A stretch of 64,000 nt of DNA from Bacillota bacterium (GTDB lineage: Bacteria > Bacillota > Clostridia > Acetivibrionales > DSM-1351): contig JAEXOY010000032.1 of assembly GCA_023439045.1 (NCBI GenBank), positions 80,251 to 144,250 on the forward strand, read 5' to 3'. Both the position numbers and the translations under genes were made by a program. Position 1 is the stretch's first letter. Each line of letters opens with the position of its first letter. The notes beneath the pieces were generated by a model. It was not told the DNA's origin, did not search any database, and saw nothing but the letters and a program-made list of their open reading frames with translations. This document shows, piece by piece, positions 15,810 through 24,505 of the stretch.

Positions 15810-17903
15810 TTAGATATTAAACAGCAATTCGGCATACGTTGGGAATGGATAAATATCCTTTGGAATAATAGCTTCAAGTTTGTCACCATCTGCACGTAAT
15901 GCTTCCATCGCTGGTACAACTAACCTATGGAATGCCTCTGCTTCCTTTAATAGCCCTGATTCAGAGCTAGCCTTTTCGATCGACTTCTTGAGAGCCTGTA
16001 TGTTTGAAGCAAATGAGCTAAGAACAGGTGAAAGCTCTTTCAAAACGGAGGACTGAGCAGAAACCTCAACTGACATACCTGTTTCCTTAACAGCATTGAT
16101 TGTATCTGATAGCTCCTTACTGTATTTAAATGCAGAAGGCATGATTTCAGTTTTTGCCATTGAAATCATAGTCAATGCTTCAATATTAATAACTTTAATA
16201 TAGTTTTCAAGAAGTATTTCATATCTTGATTCAATTTCTGACTTGCTCAGTATGCCATGCTTAACAAATACTGCAACATTCTTATCTTTGATAAATGTTG
16301 GGATACACTCAACAGTTGACTTAAGGTTTGGAAGTCCTCTACTTTCAGCTTCAGCAACCCATTCCTCTGAGTAGTTATTGCCATTGAATATTATTTTCTT
16401 GTGGTCTCTAACTGTTTCAGCAAGTAAAGCACCAACAGCATTTGTAAAATCAGAAGCAGCTTCGAGCTTATCAGCAAACTTTTGCAAAATTTCTGCAACA
16501 ATTGTGTTTAGCACAAAGTTACAACCAGCAATTGATGCTGATGAACCGAGCATTCTAAATTCAAACTTATTGCCGGTAAATGCAAATGGTGAAGTTCTGT
16601 TACGGTCTGTAGCATCCTTTGGAAGCTTAGGAAGACTTGCAACACCTGTTTCGAGGATTGAATTGTAGCTCTTGCCCTTAGCCTTACCATTTTCGAGCTG
16701 CATAAGTATATCAGTGAGCTGGTCACCAAGGAATACTGAAACGATAGCTGGTGGAGCTTCATTTGCACCTAGTCTGTGATCATTTCCAGCACTTGCAACT
16801 GAGAGACGGAGTAGGTCTGAGTAATCATCAACAGCTTTTATCACTGCACAGAGGAATACAAGGAACTGTATATTTTCGTGTGGTGTCTGGCCTGGCTCTA
16901 GGAGGTTCTGGCCATCATTTGTTGACATTGACCAGTTGTTGTGCTTGCCAGAACCATTTACTCCAGCAAATGGCTTTTCATGCAACAGGCAAGTGAGACC
17001 GTGTCTCTGAGCAACCTTCTTCATCATTTCCATAGTAATCTGGTTATGGTCGGTAGCAATGTTTGTAGTTGAGAAGATTGGTGCTAACTCATGCTGAGCT
17101 GGAGCAACTTCGTTATGCTTTGTTTTAGCCGAGATTCCTAGCTTCCATAGTTCTTCATCAAGGTCTTTCATGTAGTTAGCTACTCTTTCCTTGATATTAC
17201 CAAAATAATGGTCTTCAAGTTCCTGTCCCTTTGGTGGTTTAGCTCCAAAAAGAGTTCTTCCAGCGAAAATTAGGTCTTTTCTCTTTGACCATAATTCTCT
17301 GTCTACAAGGAAGTATTCCTGCTCTGGTCCAACAGTTGTTGTTACTCTGGTTGCAGTAGTGTTCCCAAAAGCCTTCAATATTCTCAAAGCTTGTTTGTTC
17401 AGAGCTTCCATTGAACGGAGCAATGGAGTCTTTTTGTCGAGAATATCTCCGGTATAGGAGCAGAATGCTGTAGGAATATACAGGGTACCATCTTTAACAA
17501 AAGCTGGTGAAGTACAATCCCAAGCTGTGTAACCTCTTGCTTCAAAAGTTGCTCTCAAGCCACCTGATGGGAATGAAGATGCATCTGGCTCACCTTTAAC
17601 AAGATCTTTGCCAGAAAACTCCATAATTACCTTACCATCAGCTGTTGGTGAGATAAAAGCGTCATGCTTCTCAGCTGTAATACCAGTCATTGGCTGGAAC
17701 CAGTGAGTAAAGTGAGTTGCACCTTTTTCGAGAGCCCAATCCTTCATGGCACTTGCAACAACGTCTGCAACTGATTCGTCCAGTGCAGTTCCTTCATCGA
17801 TTGTCTTCTTTAGTAGCTTGTAGGTTGCCTTTGGAAGACGCTCACGCATTTTTGAATCATTGAATACACTACTTCCGAAAATTTCTGTAATACTGTTTGA
17901 CAT
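15810..17903 (-). CDS. glnN: Glutamine synthetase type III
   Basis: A 697-residue GSIII, close to the usual 700-730 and much longer than GSI. Landmarks are the N-terminal GSIII-specific VFNDSKMRERLPKATY, then THFTHWFQPMTG, GPEQEYFLVD, KHNEVAPAQHELAP, VNGSGKHNNWSMST and NRTSPFAFTGNKFEFR. It makes glutamine from glutamate, ammonia and ATP as a dodecamer. The RBS is TAGGAGGGG. The leader carries a two-hairpin ANTAR target followed by a terminator, so expression is probably set by antitermination. It is one of two glutamine synthetases in the window. Confidence 0.95.
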   Translation of the reverse strand: MSNSITEIFGSSVFNDSKMRERLPKATYKLLKKTIDEGTALDESVADVVASAMKDWALEKGATHFTHWFQPMTGITAEKHDAFISPTADGKVIMEFSGKDLVKGEPDASSFPSGGLRATFEARGYTAWDCTSPAFVKDGTLYIPTAFCSYTGDILDKKTPLLRSMEALNKQALRILKAFGNTTATRVTTTVGPEQEYFLVDRELWSKRKDLIFAGRTLFGAKPPKGQELEDHYFGNIKERVANYMKDLDEELWKLGISAKTKHNEVAPAQHELAPIFSTTNIATDHNQITMEMMKKVAQRHGLTCLLHEKPFAGVNGSGKHNNWSMSTNDGQNLLEPGQTPHENIQFLVFLCAVIKAVDDYSDLLRLSVASAGNDHRLGANEAPPAIVSVFLGDQLTDILMQLENGKAKGKSYNSILETGVASLPKLPKDATDRNRTSPFAFTGNKFEFRMLGSSASIAGCNFVLNTIVAEILQKFADKLEAASDFTNAVGALLAETVRDHKKIIFNGNNYSEEWVAEAESRGLPNLKSTVECIPTFIKDKNVAVFVKHGILSKSEIESRYEILLENYIKVINIEALTMISMAKTEIMPSAFKYSKELSDTINAVKETGMSVEVSAQSSVLKELSPVLSSFASNIQALKKSIEKASSESGLLKEAEAFHRLVVPAMEALRADGDKLEAIIPKDIYPFPTYAELLFNI

Positions 17904-17958
17904 TTTAAACCCCTCCTAAAATAAATTTGTTAAAAAATAAGTTTATTGTTTTTATTAT

Positions 17959-18039
17959 TAAAAAAAGACATTCCACTCCTGTTAGAAAACATGGAATGAA
18001 ACGCCTTTGTTTCACTAGTTCAAGGTATTCTATTACCTT
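17959..18039 (-). promoter_or_regulatory. ANTAR dual-hairpin antiterminator and terminator in glnN leader
   Basis: Minus-strand order: P1 AAGGTA-ATAGAA-TACCTT (18039-18022), a linker of 8 nt, P2 GAAAC-AAAGGC-GTTTC (18013-17998), then terminator CATTCCA...TGGAATG (17998-17969) and a run of T. Both loops are six bases with A at position 1 and G at position 4, the feature bound by ANTAR domains. The base of P2 touches the terminator stem, so the two structures compete. This is the clearest copy of the motif in the window. Confidence 0.8.
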
Positions 18040-18063
18040 TTTTGAACGAATATTTTTATGTAT

Positions 18064-18270
18064 GCAAGCCCCTCACTTGGTTCGGTACGGTCGTATCCGA
18101 CCTATGCGAAGCCTGTATTGCCATTTTTTCAATCGAAAATACCAAGTGTTCTAACCAAATTTTCTTCAGAAAAACTATGCCAATCCAATCTTCGCAAGCC
18201 CCTCACTTGGTTCGGTACGGTCGTAGCCGACCTTTGCGAAGCCTGTATTGCCAGTTTTTCAATCGAAAAT
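18064..18270. repeat. Two 77-bp direct repeats between aspS and glnN
   Basis: Copies at 18064-18140 and 18194-18270, offset by 130 bp and identical at 74 of 77 positions. Each contains a conserved small hairpin (GGTCG, a 4-nt loop, CGACC, on the minus strand). The two flanks AACCAAATTTTC (18152-18163) and GAAAATTTGGTT (18265-18276) are inverted repeats. They lie after the aspS stop and upstream of the glnN leader on the transcribed strand. They may be a species-specific intergenic repeat or part of a long glnN leader; I could not identify a promoter here. Confidence 0.85.
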
Positions 18271-18274
18271 TTGG

Positions 18275-19591
18275 TTATGGATCCAGTCTCGACATATCCC
18301 TTGGGAATAGAGCTGCTTCTCTTACGTTTTGCATGTTGAGAAGTCTCATCAAAAGTCTTTCAAGGCCAATACCCAATCCACCGTGAGGCGGCATGCCGTG
18401 CTTGTGTATCATCAAATATGACTTGAACTCTTCAGGCTCAAGACCCTTAGCTTTCATTTTTTCTACCTGCTCGTTATAATCGTGTACTCTTTGTCCGCCA
18501 GTTGTAATCTCAAGCCCTCTAAAGAATAAGTCGAAGCTTAGAGCGTAGTCAGGATCCTCTCTATCGTCCATCGCATAGAATGGTCTTTTAGAGGAAGGGA
18601 AGTGGGTAATGAAAACAAACTCGCTTCCATATTCCTTCTTAACATACTCGCTTATAGCCAGCTCTTCATCGGGTTCAAAATCGTAATAGTTCTTTATCTT
18701 CTTGCCCATACTTTTAAGCAGCTCTTTACCTTCTATAAAGGTTAAAGAAGGTATTTCCATAATTTCAGGAATGTCTACATTGAGCAGCTTAAGTTCTGGA
18801 ACGTAATTAGCCTTTAACTCATCCATTACAGCTTTTAGCATTCCAGTCTCCATGGCCATAACATCGTACATGCTGTCTATGTACGCCATTTCAAAATCAA
18901 GTCCGATATATTCATTCAAATGTCTGGAAGTACTATGCTTTTCAGCTCTGTATACCGGTGCTATCTCAAAAACCCTGTCATATACTCCAACCATTGTTTG
19001 TTTGTAAAACTGAGGGCTTTGAGCAAGGTATGCCTTTTCACCAAAATAATCAAGCTTAAATATGTTTGCACCGCCTTCGGCGCCAGCTTTTACAATCTTG
19101 GGGGAGTGTATTTCAGTAAAGCCCATTTTTAACATATAGTTTCTAAAGCCAGAGACTATACCTTCCTGTAGCTTAAACACCGCACGTTGCTTGTGGTTTC
19201 TGAGGGCTACAGGCCTGTGCTCTAGATTCACATCTAATGAAATATTGAGCCCTTTTTTGTTGATTGCGAATGGCATAGCAGCAGCTGGGGAAGAGAGAAC
19301 ACATATGGATTTCAGATGTAACTCAAAACCGTTTTCAGCTCTATCATCTAATATAACTGAGCCAGTAACTCTTACACTGTCATTTTCCTGCAAATCACTT
19401 AGCTTGAAGTCGCATTTGTCAGTAGAATAAACACACTGTACAAGATGTCTGCCGGTACGCAATACTATAAAAGCGAAGGTACCCATGTCACGAATTCTAT
19501 AAACGGAGCCATTTATTGTGACATCCTCGCTACAGTTAATGACTACTTCTGGGCTGAATAGTTGTGATGTGGATTGCTTTATAGATTTCAT
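18275..19591 (-). CDS. aspS: Aspartyl-tRNA synthetase, archaeal type, probably non-discriminating
   Basis: A 438-residue class II synthetase with an N-terminal OB fold (residues about 15-110) and a catalytic core: AEGGANIFKLDYFGEKAYLAQSPQ region, RHLNEYIGLDFEMA (motif 2 area) and GGLGIGLERLLMRLL (motif 3). It is far shorter than bacterial AspRS (about 590 residues) and lacks the GAD insertion, so it is the archaeal/AspRS2 type. It ends the gatC-gatA-gatB-aspS operon, 3 nt after gatB. This argues that it charges tRNA-Asn with Asp for amidation by GatCAB. The RBS is AAAGGAGG. Confidence 0.9.
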   Translation of the reverse strand: MKSIKQSTSQLFSPEVVINCSEDVTINGSVYRIRDMGTFAFIVLRTGRHLVQCVYSTDKCDFKLSDLQENDSVRVTGSVILDDRAENGFELHLKSICVLSSPAAAMPFAINKKGLNISLDVNLEHRPVALRNHKQRAVFKLQEGIVSGFRNYMLKMGFTEIHSPKIVKAGAEGGANIFKLDYFGEKAYLAQSPQFYKQTMVGVYDRVFEIAPVYRAEKHSTSRHLNEYIGLDFEMAYIDSMYDVMAMETGMLKAVMDELKANYVPELKLLNVDIPEIMEIPSLTFIEGKELLKSMGKKIKNYYDFEPDEELAISEYVKKEYGSEFVFITHFPSSKRPFYAMDDREDPDYALSFDLFFRGLEITTGGQRVHDYNEQVEKMKAKGLEPEEFKSYLMIHKHGMPPHGGLGIGLERLLMRLLNMQNVREAALFPRDMSRLDP

Positions 19592-19594
19592 ACA

Positions 19595-21043
19595 TCAAAT
19601 ACCTCCTTTCATTTTGTCTAATTCTTCTCTTAAAATTTCCTGGATTACTTTAGGGTTACCGCTGCCCTTTAAGGCTCTTGAGCACTGCCCCATAAGGAAG
19701 CCAAACGCTTTCTCCTTACCTTCAAGGAATTCTGCCACTGCCTTTGTATTATCTGCAAGTATGTGCTTAACAGTCTCAACAACAGCACCTGTATCATTGA
19801 TTACCTTATATCCATTTTCAGCTGCAATTACTTCAGGCTCCTTATTTGTTTCAAACATGTCTGCAAGAACTTTCTTGGCATTGTTTGAGGTAATCTCTTC
19901 ATTAATAATCATTGCAACCAATTTGCCCAGAGAGTAACCATTAAAAGGTATCTGCTCAGGCAGCAATGAATTGTCATTTAATCTACGCAAAACCTCAACA
20001 ATTATAAAGTTAGCACATGCTTTTGGACTTCCACATTGCTTTATTGCAGCTTCAAACAGGTCGGATAGCGTTACGCTACTTATTATCAAGTTTGCATCTG
20101 CAGTGCTTAGGCCATATTCAGCAGTATATCTCTCAAATCTTTTGTCAGGAAGCTCTGGGAGAGAAGCTCTAATCTTCTCTATTTCATCTCTGGTGAATAC
20201 TACAGGGACAATATCAGGCTCTGGGAAATATCTGTAGTCATGAGCATCTTCCTTACTTCTCAAGGATTTGCTCTCGCCCTTATTATCATCCCATCGTCTA
20301 GTCTCCTGTGTGATTTTAATACCCGAATCTAAAAGCTCGCTTTGCCTTATAATCTCACTATCAATTGCTCTTACTATGGAACGTGTAGAATTCAAGTTTT
20401 TCATCTCAGTTCTTGTTCCAAGCTCATCAGTTCCAAAAGGCCTGATGGAAACATTTACATCGGCTCTCAAAGAGCCTTCTTCCATCCTGCAGTCTGAAAC
20501 ACCTGCATATACCAGCATAAGGCGAACCTTTTCAAAAAACTCCCTTGCTTCTTCCGAAGAACTGATGTCGGGCTTTGTTACTATTTCAATAAGGGGAACA
20601 CCACAACGGTTATAGTCAGCTAAGCTATACTTGTCGTAGCTATCATGAGTTAGCTTGCCAGCGTCCTCTTCAAGATGAATTCTCTCAATCCTTATAAATT
20701 TCTCAGTTCCATCAGCAGTAGTAATAGATAATCCGCCGTCCTTGCAAAAGGGAAGGTCAAATTGCGATATTTGATAAGCTTTTGGAAGATCAGGGTAAAA
20801 ATAATTCTTTCTGTCCAACTTTGAGAATTCGCTTATCTCACAGTTTAATGCTAATCCTGCTTTCACAGTATATTCAACAGCCTTTTTATTAAGAACAGGA
20901 AGAGTACCTGGCATTCCCGTACAAACTGGGCAGCATCTAGTATTTGGTTCTCCACCAAAACTTACAGGGCAATCACAAAACACCTTTGATTGTGTGGAGA
21001 GTTCACAATGTATTTCTAATCCGATTGTTGGAATATATTTCAT
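19595..21043 (-). CDS. gatB: Asp/Glu-tRNA amidotransferase subunit B
   Basis: A 482-residue GatB: the start YIPTIGLEIHCELST, the core GVPLIEIVTKPDIS and RADVNVSI, the YRYFPEPDIVP signature and a C-terminal helical YqeY-like tail. It activates the Asp or Glu on mischarged tRNA with ATP and accepts ammonia tunnelled from GatA. The RBS AAAGGAG is 8 nt upstream, and it starts 17 nt after gatA. Confidence 0.95.
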   Translation of the reverse strand: MKYIPTIGLEIHCELSTQSKVFCDCPVSFGGEPNTRCCPVCTGMPGTLPVLNKKAVEYTVKAGLALNCEISEFSKLDRKNYFYPDLPKAYQISQFDLPFCKDGGLSITTADGTEKFIRIERIHLEEDAGKLTHDSYDKYSLADYNRCGVPLIEIVTKPDISSSEEAREFFEKVRLMLVYAGVSDCRMEEGSLRADVNVSIRPFGTDELGTRTEMKNLNSTRSIVRAIDSEIIRQSELLDSGIKITQETRRWDDNKGESKSLRSKEDAHDYRYFPEPDIVPVVFTRDEIEKIRASLPELPDKRFERYTAEYGLSTADANLIISSVTLSDLFEAAIKQCGSPKACANFIIVEVLRRLNDNSLLPEQIPFNGYSLGKLVAMIINEEITSNNAKKVLADMFETNKEPEVIAAENGYKVINDTGAVVETVKHILADNTKAVAEFLEGKEKAFGFLMGQCSRALKGSGNPKVIQEILREELDKMKGGI

Positions 21044-21060
21044 AACAGTTCTCCTTTCTC

Positions 21061-22521
21061 TTAAAGCTCAGCTACTCTGAAGCTGTTGGCAAAGTCCGCT
21101 TCAAAGGCTGCAGCTGCACAGAGAATTTGTTTTTCTCCCAATAATTTGCCAGTAAAAGACAATCCTATAGGGAGACCATTTTTATCATAGCCGCATGGTA
21201 CAGATATAGATGGAAGACCTGCTATGTTAGCGGCTGCTGTATATATATCTGCAAGGTACATTGTCAGAGGATTATCTGTATTCTGACCAAGCTTATATGC
21301 TGTTTCTGGTGTGGTAGGGTGAAGTACTACATCGTATTTTGTAAAGGCATCTGCAAAGCCTTGGCTAATCATAGTTCTTAGCTTTAAAGCCTTTTTGTAA
21401 TAAGCATCGTAATAACCAGAAGCCAGTGCGTACGTACCAAGCAATATTCTTCTCTTGACTTCTCTTCCAAAGCCTTCAGCTCTAGTCTTACCAATAAGCT
21501 CAGCATAGGATTTGCATTTGTCTGCTCTAAAGCCGTACTTTACTCCGTCATATCGAGATAGGTTGGAACTAGCTTCGGCAGAAGACATCAGATAGTATGC
21601 AGGAACTGTATATGTGAGGCTAGGCATTGAAAAAATCTCAATTGATGCACCCAGCTTTTCAAGAGTCTGTATGGAAGCTTCTATAGAAGCTCTAACTTCT
21701 TCGTTAAGTCCGTCTGCCAAGTATTCTTTTGGTATACCGATTTTTAAGCCCTTAATATCTGTGTTTAAGCTGCTACTATAGGAGGTCTCACTTTTGTAAT
21801 CTAGTGAAGTGCCATCCTTGGCATCTTTACCACAAATACTATCCAATATAATAGCACAGTCCTCAACTGATTTTGCTATAGGGCCAATTTGATCAAGTGA
21901 GGAAGCAAACGCTACTAGGCCATAACGGGATACCAGGCCGTATGTAGGTTTGATACCAACTACTCCACAAAATGCAGCAGGTTGTCTTATAGAACCACCT
22001 GTGTCCGAACCAAGAGCACCAAGTGCAAGTGAGGCCGAAACAGAAGCAGCTGAGCCACCAGAAGAGCCTCCAGGTACTCTGTCAAGAGCGAATGGATTGG
22101 AGGTCTTTTTGAAAGCAGAGTTTTCTGTGGAACTGCCCATTGCAAATTCATCGAGGTTGGTCTTGCCTATAATAACAGCATTATCTGCTAATAATTTCTT
22201 TGCTGCTGTAGCAGTGTAGGGAGGTATGAAATTCTCCAACATCTTTGAAGCACAGGTTGTTGGTACACCCTCTACACAAATATTATCCTTTATGCTCAGT
22301 GGAATGCCGCACAATAATGATGCTCTACCACTATCAATTGCCTGCTGCGCTTTTCTTGCCTGTTCTATAGCTAATTCCTCGCAGACCGTTATAAATGCAT
22401 TAGTCTTATCATCTATTTTTTTGATTCTATCCAAATATATATTGGTAAGCTCAACAGCACTTAACTCTTTACTATCTAATAGATGCCTGGCTTTTTTAAT
22501 ACTGAGTTTTTTGATATCCAT
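21061..22521 (-). CDS. gatA: Asp/Glu-tRNA amidotransferase subunit A (glutaminase)
   Basis: A 486-residue amidase-signature protein. The catalytic Lys lies in GIPLSIKDNI, and the Ser-rich motif GGSSGGSAASVSASLALGALGSDTGGSIRQPA carries the cis-Ser and Ser nucleophile. It releases ammonia from glutamine for GatB. The RBS is TAAGGAGG. It is 14 nt from gatC. It makes this operon a glutamine consumer, which fits nitrogen-responsive control of its leader. Confidence 0.95.
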   Translation of the reverse strand: MDIKKLSIKKARHLLDSKELSAVELTNIYLDRIKKIDDKTNAFITVCEELAIEQARKAQQAIDSGRASLLCGIPLSIKDNICVEGVPTTCASKMLENFIPPYTATAAKKLLADNAVIIGKTNLDEFAMGSSTENSAFKKTSNPFALDRVPGGSSGGSAASVSASLALGALGSDTGGSIRQPAAFCGVVGIKPTYGLVSRYGLVAFASSLDQIGPIAKSVEDCAIILDSICGKDAKDGTSLDYKSETSYSSSLNTDIKGLKIGIPKEYLADGLNEEVRASIEASIQTLEKLGASIEIFSMPSLTYTVPAYYLMSSAEASSNLSRYDGVKYGFRADKCKSYAELIGKTRAEGFGREVKRRILLGTYALASGYYDAYYKKALKLRTMISQGFADAFTKYDVVLHPTTPETAYKLGQNTDNPLTMYLADIYTAAANIAGLPSISVPCGYDKNGLPIGLSFTGKLLGEKQILCAAAAFEADFANSFRVAEL

Positions 22522-22535
22522 ACAGTGAGGCCTCC

Positions 22536-22823
22536 TTATTCAATCATCTTAGGTATTGAGTAGCAATTCTCCATAGCATACTTTGAGTTTGCGGTAATCT
22601 TTTCTGCCTCAAAAGGAATGCCAGCATTGTCTTCTCTAAGATTATTTGTCATACTCAGGACGTGCTCGGTTGCGTTTATATCATCAGTATCAATATCCTT
22701 AATGGTATCCATCAAACCTATAATATCCAACATATCTGCTTCAAGAGACTCAAGCTCATCATTATTCAATGATAGCTTAGCCAGATCTGCTATATATTTA
22801 ATGTAGCTATTTGTTTCTGCCAT
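22536..22823 (-). CDS. gatC: Asp/Glu-tRNA amidotransferase subunit C
   Basis: A 95-residue GatC with typical ADLAKLSLNNDELESLEADM and a C-terminal LREDNAG...YSIPKMIE. It wraps and stabilises GatA-GatB. I use the ATG at 22823, which has GGAGGT 7 nt upstream; an in-frame ATG 15 nt earlier overlaps the RBS. It is the first gene of the operon, behind a leader with an ANTAR-type hairpin and terminator. Confidence 0.92.
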   Translation of the reverse strand: MAETNSYIKYIADLAKLSLNNDELESLEADMLDIIGLMDTIKDIDTDDINATEHVLSMTNNLREDNAGIPFEAEKITANSKYAMENCYSIPKMIE

Positions 22824-22916
22824 ATATAATACCTCCAAGTTTTACTATAATAATTATTGCCATTTAGGTACAAAAAGATATAATATATCTATTGAACTTC
22901 TAAAAAATAAAAATAA

Positions 22917-22981
22917 ACCAAAAATAAAAAAGCTGTACCAAGGGTAGTGGAAACTATCCATGGACACAGCGCCTTTGCTGT
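22917..22981 (-). promoter_or_regulatory. ANTAR-type hairpin overlapping terminator in gatCAB-aspS leader
   Basis: On the minus strand the hairpin ACAGC-AAAGGC-GCTGT (22981-22966) has the same loop as glnN P2. Its 3' arm GCTGT is also the start of a long terminator stem (22970-22931), which is followed by a T-rich tract (22930-22917). The two folds exclude each other. I found no convincing first hairpin between promoter and P2. Confidence 0.7.
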
Positions 22982-23002
22982 AAAACTATGTAATTTACAA
23001 CA

Positions 23003-23031
23003 ATTATAATATAGCTCTTGCAAAAAATCAA
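23003..23031 (-). promoter_or_regulatory. Promoter of gatCAB-aspS operon
   Basis: Minus strand TTGATT (23031-23026), a 17-nt spacer, and TATAAT (23008-23003). It is divergent from the gltB promoter. The transcript would begin about 15-20 nt before the leader hairpin. Confidence 0.65.
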
Positions 23032-23176
23032 TACTTTTTCCAAAAAAAAGTGATACTGGTTTTAAGGGCAGTTCTTAACAGTATTATAAGGTAGTTAAGG
23101 GTTTAAAACATTTTAGGGGTGAAGAATGTAAAAATAAAAAATGCAGGATTTGATTTGAAAAATTGCAAAAAAAGTA

Positions 23177-23205
23177 TTGACGGATTGATATGATACTAGT
23201 AAAAT
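23177..23205 (+). promoter_or_regulatory. Promoter of glutamate synthase operon
   Basis: TTGACG (23177-23182), a 17-nt spacer, and TAAAAT (23200-23205), giving a leader of about 200 nt. A second TTGACA at 23364 beyond the terminator lacks a good -10. Confidence 0.65.
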
Positions 23206-23297
23206 ATGACTTAAGCTAAATCATGTATTTTCATATTTACAATTATACATTGGTAAGAGCTATACTTTTTTCTACTAAAAAGACAATCAAATATAAA

Positions 23298-23356
23298 GGA
23301 ACAATGGCGTTCTCAGCTACCTAAGAATTTGGGTGGGTTGAGTACGCTTTTTTTTA
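23298..23356 (+). promoter_or_regulatory. ANTAR-type hairpin overlapping terminator in gltB leader
   Basis: The hairpin GGAAC-AATGGC-GTTCT (23298-23313) has a six-base loop with A1 and G4. Its loop and 3' arm are also the 5' arm of a terminator stem (about 23307-23347) followed by eight T. No clear first ANTAR hairpin was found upstream; a stem CTTTTT/AAAAAG nearby has loop TCTACT, which does not fit. Confidence 0.7.
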
Positions 23357-23413
23357 TTTGATATTGACAGTAATTACTATATTTTAATTTACTTGTAAAG
23401 GATGTGTTAATTT

Positions 23414-24505
23414 ATGTTAAAGGAAGGTCAGGTTAGAATACCCTCAGGTTGCGCTATTTCCGGAATCTTCAGTAGAAGTGGCAAACGCATTTCAGGGAGC
23501 GATATTATAAAATCAATAGCTGTTATGCATGACCGTTCCAATGGTTTGGGTGGTGGCTTTGCTGGATATGGAATTTATCCTGAATATAAGAATCATTACG
23601 CATTCCATGTATTCTTTAATTCAAATGAAGCAAGGGAGGCTACCGAAAGATTTATCAACAAGCATTTCGACGTGATAAACCTCAGTAGAATTCCTACTAG
23701 GAAGCACCCTAGAATTACTGATGCGCCAATGATTTGGAGATATTTTGTTTCTCCTCTTCACGGGAAACTTGATGAGAGCCAATTGGACGAGAAGGAGTAT
23801 GTTGCTCGTTGCGTAATCAAGATAAACACTAAATACGATGGTGCTTATGTATTTTCAAGCGGTAAGAATATGGGAGTTTTCAAGGCCGTTGGGTTCCCAG
23901 AGGATGTTGGAGAATTCTATAAATTAGAGGATTATTCTGGCTACTGCTGGACTGCTCACGGAAGGTATCCAACCAATACACCCGGTTGGTGGGGTGGGGC
24001 GCATCCATTTTCATTGCTTGACTACACAATAGTACATAATGGAGAAATATCTTCATATGATGCAAATAGACGTTTTATGGAGATGTTTGGCTACAAGTGC
24101 TCACTATTAACAGATACAGAAGTAATTACATATATATTTGATTACTTAAATAGGCGTCAAGGTATTTCACTTGAAGATTGTGCATCAATCATAGCTGCAC
24201 CCTTCTGGAGTGAGATTGATAAGATGCCGGACAACCTAAAAGAAAAGTTTACCGCAATAAGAAACGTATATTCAAGTCTTTTGATAACTGGTCCATTCTC
24301 AATTATACTAGGTTATGATGGAGGAATGATGGCTCTAAACGACAGATTGAAGCTTCGTTCAATGGTTGCAGCGGAAAAGGACGATTTGGTATTGGTAGCT
24401 AGTGAAGAGAGTGCCATCAGAGTAATATGTCCAGAAGTGGACAGGGTTTGGAGCCCTAAGGGTGGAGAAGCTGTAATCGCAACATTATCAGGGGGTGAAG
24501 TATAA
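23414..24505 (+). CDS. Glutamate synthase, glutaminase domain protein (split GltB)
   Basis: A 363-residue class II glutamine amidotransferase-like protein corresponding to the N-terminal domain of GltB. The likely nucleophile region CAISGIFSRSG lies 14 residues in, which means that N-terminal processing, or a start close to that Cys, must be assumed. Further motifs are AHGRYPTNTPGWWGGAHPFSLLDYTIVHNGEI and ASEESAIRV. The RBS is AAAGGATG. It overlaps the next gene by one base (TAATG junction). Archaeal-type glutamate synthases are split in this way into amidotransferase, synthase and GXGXG proteins, all present here. Confidence 0.85.
   Translation: MLKEGQVRIPSGCAISGIFSRSGKRISGSDIIKSIAVMHDRSNGLGGGFAGYGIYPEYKNHYAFHVFFNSNEAREATERFINKHFDVINLSRIPTRKHPRITDAPMIWRYFVSPLHGKLDESQLDEKEYVARCVIKINTKYDGAYVFSSGKNMGVFKAVGFPEDVGEFYKLEDYSGYCWTAHGRYPTNTPGWWGGAHPFSLLDYTIVHNGEISSYDANRRFMEMFGYKCSLLTDTEVITYIFDYLNRRQGISLEDCASIIAAPFWSEIDKMPDNLKEKFTAIRNVYSSLLITGPFSIILGYDGGMMALNDRLKLRSMVAAEKDDLVLVASEESAIRVICPEVDRVWSPKGGEAVIATLSGGEV

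Noticed and set aside
18064..18270. CRISPR array
   Set aside because: Only two 77-bp copies separated by 53 nt, with no cas genes; the size does not fit repeat-spacer structure.
18042..18386. Protein-coding frame across the 77-bp repeats
   Set aside because: It overlaps the aspS 3' end and the repeat, and resembles nothing; the repetition is at DNA level.
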